This document shows, piece by piece, positions 1 to 5,492 of a stretch of 5,735 nt of DNA. The stretch comes from an uncultured Chloroflexaceae bacterium (GTDB lineage: Bacteria; Chloroflexota; Chloroflexia; Chloroflexales; Chloroflexaceae): positions 1 through 5,735 of the forward strand of contig CAKZQX010000668.1 in assembly GCA_937141995.1 (NCBI GenBank), in the 5' to 3' direction. Within the stretch, counting starts at the first letter, position 1. Each line of letters starts with the position of its first letter. The notes under the pieces were generated by a model that worked only from the letters and a program-made list of their open reading frames with translations, ran no database searches and had not been told where the DNA came from. The translations under genes were made by a program, and so were the position numbers.

Positions 1-8
1 GCTGCCGA

Positions 9-41
9 GGCAGGCACTCAACCGGCTAAAGCCGGGACTCC
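9..41. repeat. Dispersed hairpin repeat, copy 1
   Basis: This 33-base stretch matches 5546-5578 at 31 of 33 positions. Its centre, CCGGCTAAAGCCGG, forms a 5-6 bp stem with a very short loop. It lies 34 bases past the stop codon of the minus-strand dismutase gene, so on that strand it could also help end transcription, although no T-tract follows. It is non-coding and probably one member of a genome-wide intergenic repeat family; only two copies are visible here. Confidence 0.75.
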
Positions 42-74
42 CGCGAATCGTATATCCGTTATTTGCGCAACGTT

Positions 75-878
75 CTATGCCGGTATCTCGGCAAGCTCTG
101 CTTCGTACCGCCGGTTGACTGCGTCCCAGTCGATCACATTCCACCAGGCATTGATATACTCCCCGCGCTGATTCTTGTACTTCAAGTAGTAGGCATGCTC
201 CCAGACATCAATGCCCAGCAGTGGCGTCTGGCCCTGCATGTAGGGGCTGTCCTGGTTGGCGGTTGTGGTAATCAGCAAATCCCCCCCATCCATGACCAGC
301 CAGCCCCAGCCGCTGCCAAAGACGCTTGATCCCGCTTCGGTCAACTGCGACTTGAAGGTGGCGAAGTCGCCAAAGGTGCGGTTAAGCGCATCCGCCAGCG
401 CGCCGGTTGGTTCGCCGCCGCCATTCGGACTCATCGTCAGCCAGTAGAGCGTATGGTTGATATGCCCGCCCCCATTGCGGCGTACCGTTGTGCGGATATT
501 TTCCGGCAGTTCGTCCAGATGGGCCAGCATGTAGGGCAGGGTCAGGCTCTGCTCGCGCCACTCCGGGAAGGTCTCCAGCGCGGAGTTAAGCCGGTTGACA
601 TATCCGGCATGGTGCCGGTTGTGATGGATCTGCATGGTCTGCTCGTCAATATGCGGCTCCAGCGCGTTGAACGCGTAGGGCAGGTTGGGCAGCATATACT
701 CGCCCAGGACATCCTGTGCCTGGGTCAACTGAGTGACATCGGCGAGGGTCGGATCGACGGTGGTGGTCGGAACCGTGCGCACGGGTCGGCTGGAACTGCA
801 AGCGGCGAGTAGCCCGGCCGTTGTGCCAAGACCGAGCGTTCCCAGGAACCGGCGGCGGCTGATTTTGGTCTGTAGCAT
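75..878 (-). CDS. sodA: Exported Mn-type superoxide dismutase with Tat/lipoprotein signal
   Basis: This 267-residue protein belongs to the Fe/Mn superoxide dismutase family, which converts superoxide to hydrogen peroxide and oxygen. The start at 878 is chosen because a strong Shine-Dalgarno lies 7 bases upstream and because it places SRRRFLG (residues 7-13) at the N-terminus as a twin-arginine signal. This is followed by a hydrophobic stretch and the lipobox LLAAC (Cys27). A linker to about residue 60 precedes the catalytic domain, which opens with LPNLPYAFNALEPHI. Expected metal ligands are His85 (in QIHHNRHH), His142 (in GGGHINHT), Asp224 and His228 (in DVWEHAYY); Tyr93 is the gateway tyrosine. 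GGGHxNH and Gln209 in ANQDSP are typical of Mn rather than Fe enzymes, but metal use is not certain from sequence. Inferred location: folded in the cytoplasm, exported by Tat and lipid-anchored outside. It looks monocistronic. Confidence 0.95.
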   Translation of the reverse strand: MLQTKISRRRFLGTLGLGTTAGLLAACSSSRPVRTVPTTTVDPTLADVTQLTQAQDVLGEYMLPNLPYAFNALEPHIDEQTMQIHHNRHHAGYVNRLNSALETFPEWREQSLTLPYMLAHLDELPENIRTTVRRNGGGHINHTLYWLTMSPNGGGEPTGALADALNRTFGDFATFKSQLTEAGSSVFGSGWGWLVMDGGDLLITTTANQDSPYMQGQTPLLGIDVWEHAYYLKYKNQRGEYINAWWNVIDWDAVNRRYEAELAEIPA

Positions 879-885
879 AAGCAAG

Positions 886-894
886 CTCCTCCTC
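886..894 (-). promoter_or_regulatory. Ribosome binding site of the dismutase gene
   Basis: On the minus strand this reads GAGGAGGAG, 7 bases before the ATG ending at 878. It decides the start codon: the longer reading frame beginning at 938 would add 20 residues before the twin-arginine signal and has no comparable site. Confidence 0.85.
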
Positions 895-966
895 GTTACG
901 GGCAGCAGCATGGCTGCCGCCCTCCAAATGCACTTCAATATGGTGAATATCTACAGCGGCGGGACT

Positions 967-986
967 ATTATCGCACACTGCGTCAA
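967..986 (-). promoter_or_regulatory. Candidate promoter elements for the dismutase gene
   Basis: On the minus strand, TGCGATAAT (967-975) resembles an extended -10 box, and TTGACG (981-986) resembles a -35 box but lies too close to serve the same -10. Only the extended -10 is plausible, giving a leader of roughly 80 bases. This is pattern matching only. Confidence 0.25.
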
Positions 987-1234
987 GCCTTCGGCAGTGC
1001 CGGCCGGGTGGAGCGGGTCGCGGGGGAGCAATGTCCCGGTTCATATCCGTTTGCCGGCAAAACAGCAATGCGTCGTAACGGGTTCAGTTGGCGCAGGAGC
1101 GGCACGTTCCCGTCCAATATCGCTGTGTTCTGTATGTTCTCTGTGGCTATGACAACAAATCAGGATCAGGTTGCACAAAACGTGCCAGGCAGCACGCCCG
1201 ACAGCGGATACAGAACAGCACTGCGGAAGACCTG

Positions 1235-1243
1235 TGCTACAAT
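1235..1243 (+). promoter_or_regulatory. Candidate extended -10 box for the binding-protein gene
   Basis: TGCTACAAT matches the extended -10 pattern TGnTAnAAT well. No good -35 hexamer is found 16-18 bases upstream. Transcription from here would give a leader of about 150 bases before the ATG at 1401. Confidence 0.4.
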
Positions 1244-1386
1244 AGCCGCCATATCTCCACGAGGACCATACTGGTCTACCTGGGGGTGCCGGCCGTTTGC
1301 CTGCACTCGTGCGCGCTGATCCGGTCACGCGCGGATTGCCCATGCCCGCATGCGCGCAGGTGGGCGGGATTGTCGTAAGTTGTATC

Positions 1387-1394
1387 AAAGGAGG
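1387..1394 (+). promoter_or_regulatory. Ribosome binding site of the binding-protein gene
   Basis: AAAGGAGG lies 6 bases before the ATG at 1401. It fixes that start over an in-frame upstream ATG at 1350, which would add 17 charged residues ahead of the lipoprotein signal. Confidence 0.85.
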
Positions 1395-1400
1395 AAATGT

Positions 1401-2555
1401 ATGACCTATCGGTTCAGATGGATGCCACTGGTGCTGTCGGCACTGCTGGCGCTGCTGGTGGCCGCATGTGGTACGGGCGCGCCCGCCGAGGTGGCGGGAA
1501 CTACTGAGGCTGAAATCGACGAAGCTGCAGAAACTATCGAAACCGGAGTCGGTACGGCGGAACCGCTGGCTGAAACGGCTGAGGTGGAGATCGAGGAAGG
1601 TATGGCGACGGCTGAGGCCATGGGCGGGGACGTGGCCGGTACGGCGGAACCGCTGGCCGAAACCGCCGAGGCCGAGATCGACGAGAGTGTGGCGACGGCT
1701 GAGGCCATGGGCGGGGACGTGGCCGGTACGACGGAACCGCTGGCCGAAACCGCCGAGGCTGAGGTTGATGAAGGTATGGCGACGGCTGAGAGTGTGGTTG
1801 AAACGACCGTGCCCGAAGCGGATGTCGCCATTGGCGATATCGGTGAGCCGGTGGCCGACCTGGGTGGCCGCACGCTGATCATCGGCAGCGACACCGCCTA
1901 CCCGCCGATGGAGTTTATCAACGATGAGCGGGAGATTGTCGGCTTTGATGTGGATATGATGAATGCCATCGCAGAACTGGTCAATGCCGAAGTGCAGTTT
2001 GAAACCGCCAACTTTGACGCCATCTTTGCCGCGCTGTCCGGGGGCGAGTATGACCTGGTGGTCTCGGCGGTTTCGGTGACCGAGGAGCGCGACGAGATTA
2101 TTGACTTCTCCGCGCCCTACCTGAGCGTCGGGCAGGTGCTGGCGGTGCAGGCGGAGAACACCGCGATCACGAGTGTTGATGATCTGTCCGAGGGAGTGAT
2201 CGTCGGTGTCCAGCGCGGCACCACCGGCGAGCAGGCCGCGCTGGACGCGGGCATCCCCGATGGCGACATTCGCCGCTATGACACGATTGACCTGGCCTTC
2301 CAGGATCTGGCAACCGGAGCAGTTGATGCGGTAATCGCCGACGGCCCGCCAACCGCTCAGTACACCGAGGAACTTCCCGGCCTGAAGGCAGTCGGTGGCC
2401 CCTTCACCACCGAGGACTATGCGATTGCGCTGCAGGAGGGCGACGCTGAGTTGCAGGAGGCAGTCAATGCCGCGCTCAGTCAGTTAAAGGAGAATGGCAT
2501 CCTTGAGGAACTGATGGAGAAGTGGAACCTGCAGGATGTGGCAACTGTGCCATAG
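1401..2555 (+). CDS. Amino acid ABC transporter substrate-binding lipoprotein with acidic repeat linker
   Basis: This 384-residue protein is the extracytoplasmic receptor of a polar amino acid importer (SBP_bac_3 type, family 3). Residues 1-22 form a lipoprotein signal ending LLVAAC, with Cys23 as the lipidation site. Residues 24 to about 155 are a linker rich in Ala, Glu and Thr, including three 29-residue repeats. The binding domain runs from about 157 to 380. It shows RTLIIGSDTAYPPMEF (157-172), GFDVDMMNAIAE (181-192), the SVTEERDEIIDFSAPY segment (225-240) whose Arg230 is expected to hold the substrate carboxylate, and QRGTTGEQAA (271-280). Typical family members are about 250-280 residues, so the linker accounts for the extra length. 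The exact substrate cannot be read from the sequence. The permease and ATPase genes follow on the same strand after a 579-base gap, supporting one transporter. Confidence 0.93.
   Translation: MTYRFRWMPLVLSALLALLVAACGTGAPAEVAGTTEAEIDEAAETIETGVGTAEPLAETAEVEIEEGMATAEAMGGDVAGTAEPLAETAEAEIDESVATAEAMGGDVAGTTEPLAETAEAEVDEGMATAESVVETTVPEADVAIGDIGEPVADLGGRTLIIGSDTAYPPMEFINDEREIVGFDVDMMNAIAELVNAEVQFETANFDAIFAALSGGEYDLVVSAVSVTEERDEIIDFSAPYLSVGQVLAVQAENTAITSVDDLSEGVIVGVQRGTTGEQAALDAGIPDGDIRRYDTIDLAFQDLATGAVDAVIADGPPTAQYTEELPGLKAVGGPFTTEDYAIALQEGDAELQEAVNAALSQLKENGILEELMEKWNLQDVATVP
1551..1793 (+). repeat. In-frame 87-bp tandem repeats (about 2.8 units)
   Basis: Units begin at 1551, 1638 and 1725, each opening with GGTAC. 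Each encodes a 29-residue unit of the form GTAEPLAETAEAEIDE followed by GMATAEAMGGDVA; the third unit departs from the pattern after about 1793. A degenerate partial copy (GTTEAEIDEAAE) precedes them at about 1497-1532. The DNA of the units is close to identical over long blocks, which suggests recent tandem duplication. The unit length preserves the reading frame. Confidence 0.9.
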
Positions 2556-2589
2556 TCTGTCTGTGGGGACATACTGTTGCATGCGAATT

Positions 2590-2611
2590 GGGGCGGCCAT
2601 ACCGCCGCCCC
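2590..2611 (+). terminator. GC-rich hairpin after the binding-protein gene
   Basis: An 8-bp perfect stem (GGGGCGGC at 2590-2597 with GCCGCCCC at 2604-2611) and a 6-base loop lie 34 bases past the stop codon. Only a weak, delayed T-run follows, so it may be a leaky terminator or an RNA-stabilising 3' structure. Such an arrangement would allow more binding protein than membrane components, as is common for ABC importers. Confidence 0.5.
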
Positions 2612-2646
2612 ATCGTCCTGTTTCAATCTTCCCAATGTCTTATTTT

Positions 2647-2846
2647 ACACGAGTTACGCGGTGCGTATCCAAACCGGGCGTTTTCACCCGATGAACGTCC
2701 GATTCGCCTGCGGCAGCATGGTACTTCTTTTTGTCTTTTTCACACAAATGTTACACAAAGTGTAACATTTGTGTGAAAAAGCATGGAATCTTCCGCCCTG
2801 TCGGAGGCGGAATCTCCTGTCGGGTTAACGACCGCGTAACTCGTGT
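2647..2846. mobile_element. MITE-like foldback element 1 (about 200 bp, non-coding)
   Basis: The element is bounded by perfect 16-bp terminal inverted repeats, ACACGAGTTACGCGGT (2647-2662) and its complement (2831-2846). It contains a long internal hairpin at 2735-2781, 88 bases from the left end and 65 from the right. Sub-terminal arms also pair: GATTCGCCTGCGGCAG at 2701-2716 is an imperfect complement of the 2792-2813 region. The ten bases TTATTTTACA occur at both edges (2640-2649 and 2846-2855), partly overlapping the termini, and might be a target duplication or a conserved element edge. No transposase is encoded, so any mobility would need one in trans. Confidence 0.65.
2735..2781. repeat. 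22-bp perfect hairpin of element 1
   Basis: The left arm 2735-2756 (starting CTTTTTCACACAAATG) is perfectly complementary to 2760-2781, with the three-base loop AAA. The top of the stem reads TTACACAAAGTGTAA. It is symmetric in sequence and so can form on either strand, in DNA or RNA. The T-run lies inside the stem and not after it, so it is not a standard intrinsic terminator. Confidence 0.9.
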
Positions 2847-2852
2847 TATTTT

Positions 2853-3051
2853 ACAGGACTTACGCGGTGAGCATTCAAACGTCCCGATTCGCCTCCGGCA
2901 GGGCGGAAAATACTAGCTTTTTGATAAAAACTTTACACAGAGTGTAAAAGTTTTTATCAAAAAGCCGCATAATGTACCATGCTGCCGCAGGCGATTCTGG
3001 TTTGCGCTGGGTCAAACGTCCGATTTGAACGAGCAATCGCGTAACGCGTGA
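2853..3051. mobile_element. MITE-like foldback element 2, inverted relative to element 1
   Basis: This 199-base element begins 6 bases after element 1. Its left end, ACAGGACTTACGCGGT (2853-2868), matches the terminus of element 1 at 14 of 16 positions. Its right end (3036-3051) matches the right terminus of element 1 at 13 of 16. Its hairpin lies 64 bases from the left and 87 from the right, the mirror image of element 1. The right-arm segment GTACCATGCTGCCGCAGGCG (2974-2993) is the exact reverse complement of 2704-2723 in element 1, confirming opposite orientation. It ends about 80 bases before the permease start codon. It is non-coding. Confidence 0.62.
2916..2965. repeat. 23-bp hairpin of element 2 with one bulged base
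   Basis: GCTTTTTGATAAAAAC plus TTTACAC (2916-2938) pairs with 2942-2965 around the loop AGA. The only defect is one extra A in the right arm. The core TTTACACAGAGTGTAAA resembles that of the hairpin at 2735-2781, while the middle of the stem differs at several positions, each compensated on the other arm. Confidence 0.88.
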
Positions 3052-3134
3052 TTTTAACTGATCGTTATCATACTATCCACATGCTGTCCCGCTTCCCGCC
3101 GCGACGGGATAGCACCAGACTACGCAGGAGTACC

Positions 3135-3941
3135 ATGGCGAGTGAAAGCGAAAGACAGGGCGGTGGCCGGCTCACCCATGGTGTCGGTCTGCCCCTCCGC
3201 AGGATGCCCTACTGGTTTATTATCATTCTCATCTTCTTTCTGGTTACATTTTATACCATATTTAGCTCAGAAGACTACCGCGATACGCTGAGTTTTATTG
3301 CCGAAGGTCTGGTATTTACCATCCTGATCACCGTTATCGGCTATGCGATTGCCCTGGTCGTCGGCCTGGTGATCGGGTTGGGCCGGGTGTCGCGCAATCC
3401 GGTGATCTACACGCTGGCGACGCTGTATGTTGAGGTGTTTCGCGGCGTGCCGATGCTGGTGATTATCTACTATGCGCGCTTTGTAATTGTGCCCTGGGTT
3501 GCCACCGATCTGCTCAATCAGCCGCAGATCTTGCGCAACGATCTACTGATCGGCGCGATTCCCCTGGCGCTGGGCTATGCGGCCTACATGGCCGAGATCT
3601 ACCGCGCCGGGATCGAGTCGGTCGAGCGCGGCCAGAACGAGGCGGCTCGCTCGCTGGGCATGAGCCATGTGCAGACGATGCGCTATATCGTTCTGCCGCA
3701 GGCCATCCGCCGGATTCTGCCGCCGATGGGGAATGAGTTTATTGCAATGCTGAAGGACTCATCGTTGCTCTCCGCAATTGGCGTGCCGGAGTTGACCTAC
3801 TGGGGGCGCAATCGCATTGCGGCAACCTACAACACCTTTCTGGGCTGGAATACCGTCGCCTTTCTCTACCTGATTTTGAGTCTGATCCTGTCGCTGGGCG
3901 TGAAGTGGATCGAAAGGAGGAGCGGCAGTGGACACCACTAA
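3135..3941 (+). CDS. Amino acid ABC transporter permease (HisM/ArtQ/GlnP-like)
   Basis: This 268-residue inner-membrane protein is the transmembrane channel of the amino acid importer. The start at 3135 is preferred because GCAGGAG ends 4 bases before it; an in-frame ATG at 3048 would add 29 residues, lies at the edge of foldback element 2 and lacks such a site. About five membrane segments are visible, near residues 25-43, 57-82, 90-120, 138-158 and 240-257. [12 protein letters not shown] (98-109) is typical of polar amino acid permeases. The EAA loop that docks with the ATPase is [22 protein letters not shown] (its Glu is residue 169), followed by [16 protein letters not shown]. Length is near the family's upper norm because of a polar N-terminal tail of about 24 residues. 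With only one permease gene here, a homodimer is likely. The 3' end overlaps the ATPase start by 14 bases. Confidence 0.93.
   Translation: MASESERQGGGRLTHGVGLPLRRMPYWFIIILIFFLVTFYTIFSSEDYRDTLSFIAEGLVFTILITVIGYAIALVVGLVIGLGRVSRNPVIYTLATLYVEVFRGVPMLVIIYYARFVIVPWVATDLLNQPQILRNDLLIGAIPLALGYAAYMAEIYRAGIESVERGQNEAARSLGMSHVQTMRYIVLPQAIRRILPPMGNEFIAMLKDSSLLSAIGVPELTYWGRNRIAATYNTFLGWNTVAFLYLILSLILSLGVKWIERRSGSGHH
3913..3920 (+). promoter_or_regulatory. Ribosome binding site of the ATPase gene, inside the permease gene
   Basis: AAAGGAGG lies 7 bases before the GTG at 3928. It supports the GTG start over the in-frame ATG at 4003, which has no recognisable site. Its position inside the permease gene indicates translational coupling. 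Confidence 0.85.
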
Positions 3942-4719
3942 CCCGACTGAACCGGTTGAAACGGAAACGATTGTTCACACGCTTGGTAAAACTATTATTC
4001 AGATGGAGGCAATTACCAAACGCTTTGGCGAACTGGTTGCCCTTGATACTGTTTCACTGGAGGTGCAGCGCGGCGAGGTGCTGATGATCATTGGGCCGAG
4101 CGGCTCCGGGAAGTCTACGCTGCTGCGCTGTATCAACTATATGGAGGTGCCCACCAGCGGCCGCGTCACCGTTGATGGGATCGATATGAGCCGGCGGCGG
4201 GTCAATATCAACAAGGTGCGCGAGGAGGTCGGGATGGTCTTTCAGCGCTTCGAGTTGTTCCCGCACCTGACCGTGCTGGAGAATGTCACCCTGGCTCAGC
4301 GGATTGTGCGCAAGCGCAAGTCGGGTGATGCCGGTGAGGTCGCGCATGATTTGCTGCGCAAGGTGGGCATCCCGGAGAAGGCCAACAACTACCCGGCGCA
4401 GCTCTCCGGCGGGCAGCAGCAGCGCGTCGCGATTGCCCGTGCGCTGGCGATGCAGCCCAAAATTATGCTCTTCGATGAGCCAACCTCCGCGCTGGACCCG
4501 GAGATGATTAAAGAGGTGTTGGATGTGATGCTTGAGCTGGCCCGCGAGGGCATGACGATGGTGGTGGTCTCCCACGAGATGGGCTTTGCGCGGGCTGCCG
4601 CTAACCGGGTGGTGTTTATGGACCAGGGGCGCATTGTCGAGATGGGTGAGCCGGATCAGGTATTCGATCAGCCGCAGCACGAGCGCACGCAACTCTTCCT
4701 GAGTAAAATCTTGCACTAA
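3928..4719 (+). CDS. Amino acid ABC transporter ATP-binding protein (GlnQ/ArtM-like)
   Basis: This 263-residue cytoplasmic ATPase powers the amino acid importer as a dimer bound to the permease. All ABC motifs are intact: Walker [10 protein letters not shown] (56-64), Q-loop Gln106 in [12 protein letters not shown], signature LSGGQQQR (159-166), Walker B IMLFDEP (179-185) with catalytic Glu184, D-loop SALD (187-190), and the switch His216 in [22 protein letters not shown] and [24 protein letters not shown] are characteristic of the polar amino acid subfamily. The GTG start adds about 25 residues before the usual beginning (MEAITKRFG at 26), making a slightly long N-terminus; the strong ribosome site supports it. 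It overlaps the permease gene by 14 bases and ends the operon. Confidence 0.95.
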   Translation: MDTTNPTEPVETETIVHTLGKTIIQMEAITKRFGELVALDTVSLEVQRGEVLMIIGPSGSGKSTLLRCINYMEVPTSGRVTVDGIDMSRRRVNINKVREEVGMVFQRFELFPHLTVLENVTLAQRIVRKRKSGDAGEVAHDLLRKVGIPEKANNYPAQLSGGQQQRVAIARALAMQPKIMLFDEPTSALDPEMIKEVLDVMLELAREGMTMVVVSHEMGFARAAANRVVFMDQGRIVEMGEPDQVFDQPQHERTQLFLSKILH

Positions 4720-4781
4720 TACCCCGTTACGCCGGTCGGTGCGGACAGGCAGATTGGTTTTTTCCGTCGAATCGGAAGGAT

Positions 4782-4841
4782 TTGTATCTTTTCTACAAAA
4801 ATATTTACTCAGAGCGCTATGTTTTTGTAGAAAAGATACAA
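4782..4841. repeat. 20-bp perfect hairpin downstream of the ATPase gene
   Basis: The left arm 4782-4801 (TTGTATCTTTTCTACAAAAA) is perfectly complementary to 4822-4841 around a 20-base loop. AGGAT (4777-4781) and ATCCT (4846-4850) can extend the foot of the stem across a 4-base bulge. The loop contains TTTACTCAGAG, which matches TTTACACAGAG in the element 2 hairpin at 10 of 11 bases, and in both cases the core lies between AAAAA and GTTTTT. It may be a diverged relative of those hairpins and may also protect the 3' end of the operon mRNA. Confidence 0.85.
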
Positions 4842-4856
4842 CTTCATCCTGCTACT

Positions 4857-4876
4857 ACCGGCGAAGACCGGTTTTT
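4857..4876 (+). terminator. Candidate intrinsic terminator of the transporter operon
   Basis: ACCGG (4857-4861) pairs with CCGGT (4868-4872) around a 6-base loop and is followed directly by TTTT. The stem is short but GC-rich, and the position, about 140 bases after the ATPase stop, fits the operon end. Confidence 0.5.
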
Positions 4877-5070
4877 GCCCTGACACTATGCCGGAACAGA
4901 CTATGCCCCATAAAATATGTTACTAAAAGGAATGAGTATTAGATGTCATTTTCTGAACTCAAACGTAACTGTCTGGAGTAGGATCGAACTATCAAAAGCG
5001 TTGCGTGGTTGAAGCTACTATAGCTTTCCATAGATCTACTAACCAGTCGCATCTGCGAAAGGAGTTCAGA

Positions 5071-5352
5071 ATGACCGCACAGACACGAGTTCTTGAAGTT
5101 GCTCAGCCCGTTCAGGATATGGCTTCCCGGTATGTCAATGCGATGAATGAAGTTATGGCATTGAATCTGGATATGGCCTTCGACGTTATGTTGAAGAACT
5201 ATAGCTTTATGTGCAATATGCGCAGTTCGGCTGATGCGATGGTTGAGGATTTGCTCAAGGGCCAGCAGCGTTTTGTCACTGAAATGGTCCATGTAGCGCA
5301 GGACTATGCGGTGAAAATGCCGGATATGATGACAGTTCCCTCGATGAAGTAG
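5071..5352 (+). CDS. Small methionine-rich helical protein of unknown function (phasin-like?)
   Basis: This 93-residue protein is not firmly recognised. The ATG at 5071 is chosen because AAAGGAG (5058-5064) lies 6 bases upstream; the longer frame from 5005 has no such site. The sequence has 14 methionines, no signal peptide and no long membrane segment. From about residue 12 to 83 it looks like continuous amphipathic helix (for example RYVNAMNEVMALNLDMAFDV and MVEDLLKGQQRFVTEMVHVA), ending in a short tail with two prolines. Length, helix pattern and the LNLDMAF / QQRFV wording loosely recall phasins, which coat polyhydroxyalkanoate granules, but there is no defining motif, so this is only a guess. 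A single cysteine (Cys48) is present. It appears monocistronic, with a hairpin terminator about 90 bases downstream. Confidence 0.75.
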   Translation: MTAQTRVLEVAQPVQDMASRYVNAMNEVMALNLDMAFDVMLKNYSFMCNMRSSADAMVEDLLKGQQRFVTEMVHVAQDYAVKMPDMMTVPSMK

Positions 5353-5353
5353 T

Positions 5354-5394
5354 GAGAACAAAGAACTGAAAACAAAGAACTGAGAACTGAGAAC
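5354..5394. repeat. Purine-rich GAGAAC/AAAGAACTGA tract
   Basis: The 13-base string AACAAAGAACTGA occurs twice (5357-5369 and 5371-5383), followed by GAGAACTGAGAAC. It starts immediately after the stop codon of the small gene. The reverse complement has the same wording as the pyrimidine-rich tract at 5601-5668. It is non-coding. Confidence 0.75.
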
Positions 5395-5444
5395 CACATA
5401 TCACGTCTGTTCTTTTTCCTTTGTTTGTTCTTTCTATACTCACT

Positions 5445-5477
5445 CGAAACCGCTGGCTTAGTCCGGCGGTTTCGTTT
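5445..5477 (+). terminator. Terminator hairpin after the small gene
   Basis: CGAAACCGCTGG (5445-5456) pairs with CCGGCGGTTTCG (5463-5474), a 12-bp stem with one T-G wobble and a 6-base loop, followed by TTT. The T-run is short, but stem strength and position make it the likely transcription end of the 5071-5352 gene. Confidence 0.65.
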
Positions 5478-5492
5478 GCTGGACATCACGTA

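Larger units (their letters stand above)
879..1400. other. Divergent intergenic region between dismutase and transporter genes
   Basis: No credible gene is seen in these 522 bases. They should contain the outward promoters of both flanking genes. Visible small structures are GGCAGC/GCTGCC (901-906/913-918) in the dismutase leader, the near-palindrome CGGCAGTGCCG (992-1002), and a CGTGC/GCACG hairpin (1181-1185/1192-1196) about 40 bases upstream of a candidate -10 box. The stretch around 1120-1150 has repeated TGTTCT/CTCTGTGG wording, similar in style to the tracts at the right end of the window. Open frames here are short, overlap one another and lack ribosome sites. Confidence 0.6.
4720..5070. 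other. Gene-free region with long hairpin and terminator
   Basis: These 351 bases hold a long perfect hairpin (4782-4841), a small intrinsic terminator candidate (4857-4876) and AT-richer DNA before the next gene. The 4739-4942 open frame runs through the hairpin and has no homologous look. A promoter for the 5071 gene is expected around 4960-5040, but no convincing -35/-10 pair is visible; TACTAT at 5016-5021 is the best -10-like string. Confidence 0.6.

Noticed and set aside
453..812. Plus-strand open frames across the dismutase gene (63-329, 256-447, 453-812)
   Set aside because: They are antisense shadows of a dismutase with intact active-site residues, and none has a recognisable family motif.
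1244..1400. Riboswitch in the leader of the binding-protein gene
   Set aside because: The leader is long enough, but no known aptamer motif or terminator/antiterminator pair is recognisable.
1406..1894. 162-residue minus-strand open frame opposite the binding-protein linker
   Set aside because: It is open only because the repeats avoid stop codons in that frame. Its Ser/Ala/Val repeats mirror the sense repeats, it has no ribosome site, and the sense gene is certain.
2650..2662. Regulator operator formed by CGAGTTACGCGGT and its complement at 2831-2843
   Set aside because: The 168-base separation and the position at the element ends fit terminal repeats better than a protein operator.
2735..2781. 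Simple intrinsic terminator
   Set aside because: The stem is AT-rich with its T/A runs inside the pairing, there is no T-tract after the stem, and it sits at a fixed place in a duplicated element.
2522..2916. Plus-strand open frames at 2522-2776, 2577-2765 and 2731-2916
   Set aside because: They run through the hairpin and foldback elements and translate palindromic DNA; no start signals or domains are visible.
2640..3060. CRISPR array
   Set aside because: The repeats are two inverted elements with internal hairpins. There are no regularly spaced short direct repeats with unique spacers.
4054..4716. 220-residue minus-strand open frame opposite the ATPase gene
   Set aside because: It is a His/Leu-rich shadow of a complete ABC ATPase with all motifs and a strong ribosome site on the other strand.
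4939..5397. 152-residue minus-strand open frame over the small gene
   Set aside because: Its composition is low-complexity Phe/Ser/His, it runs through the repeat tract at 5354-5394 and lacks a ribosome site, whereas the sense frame has one.
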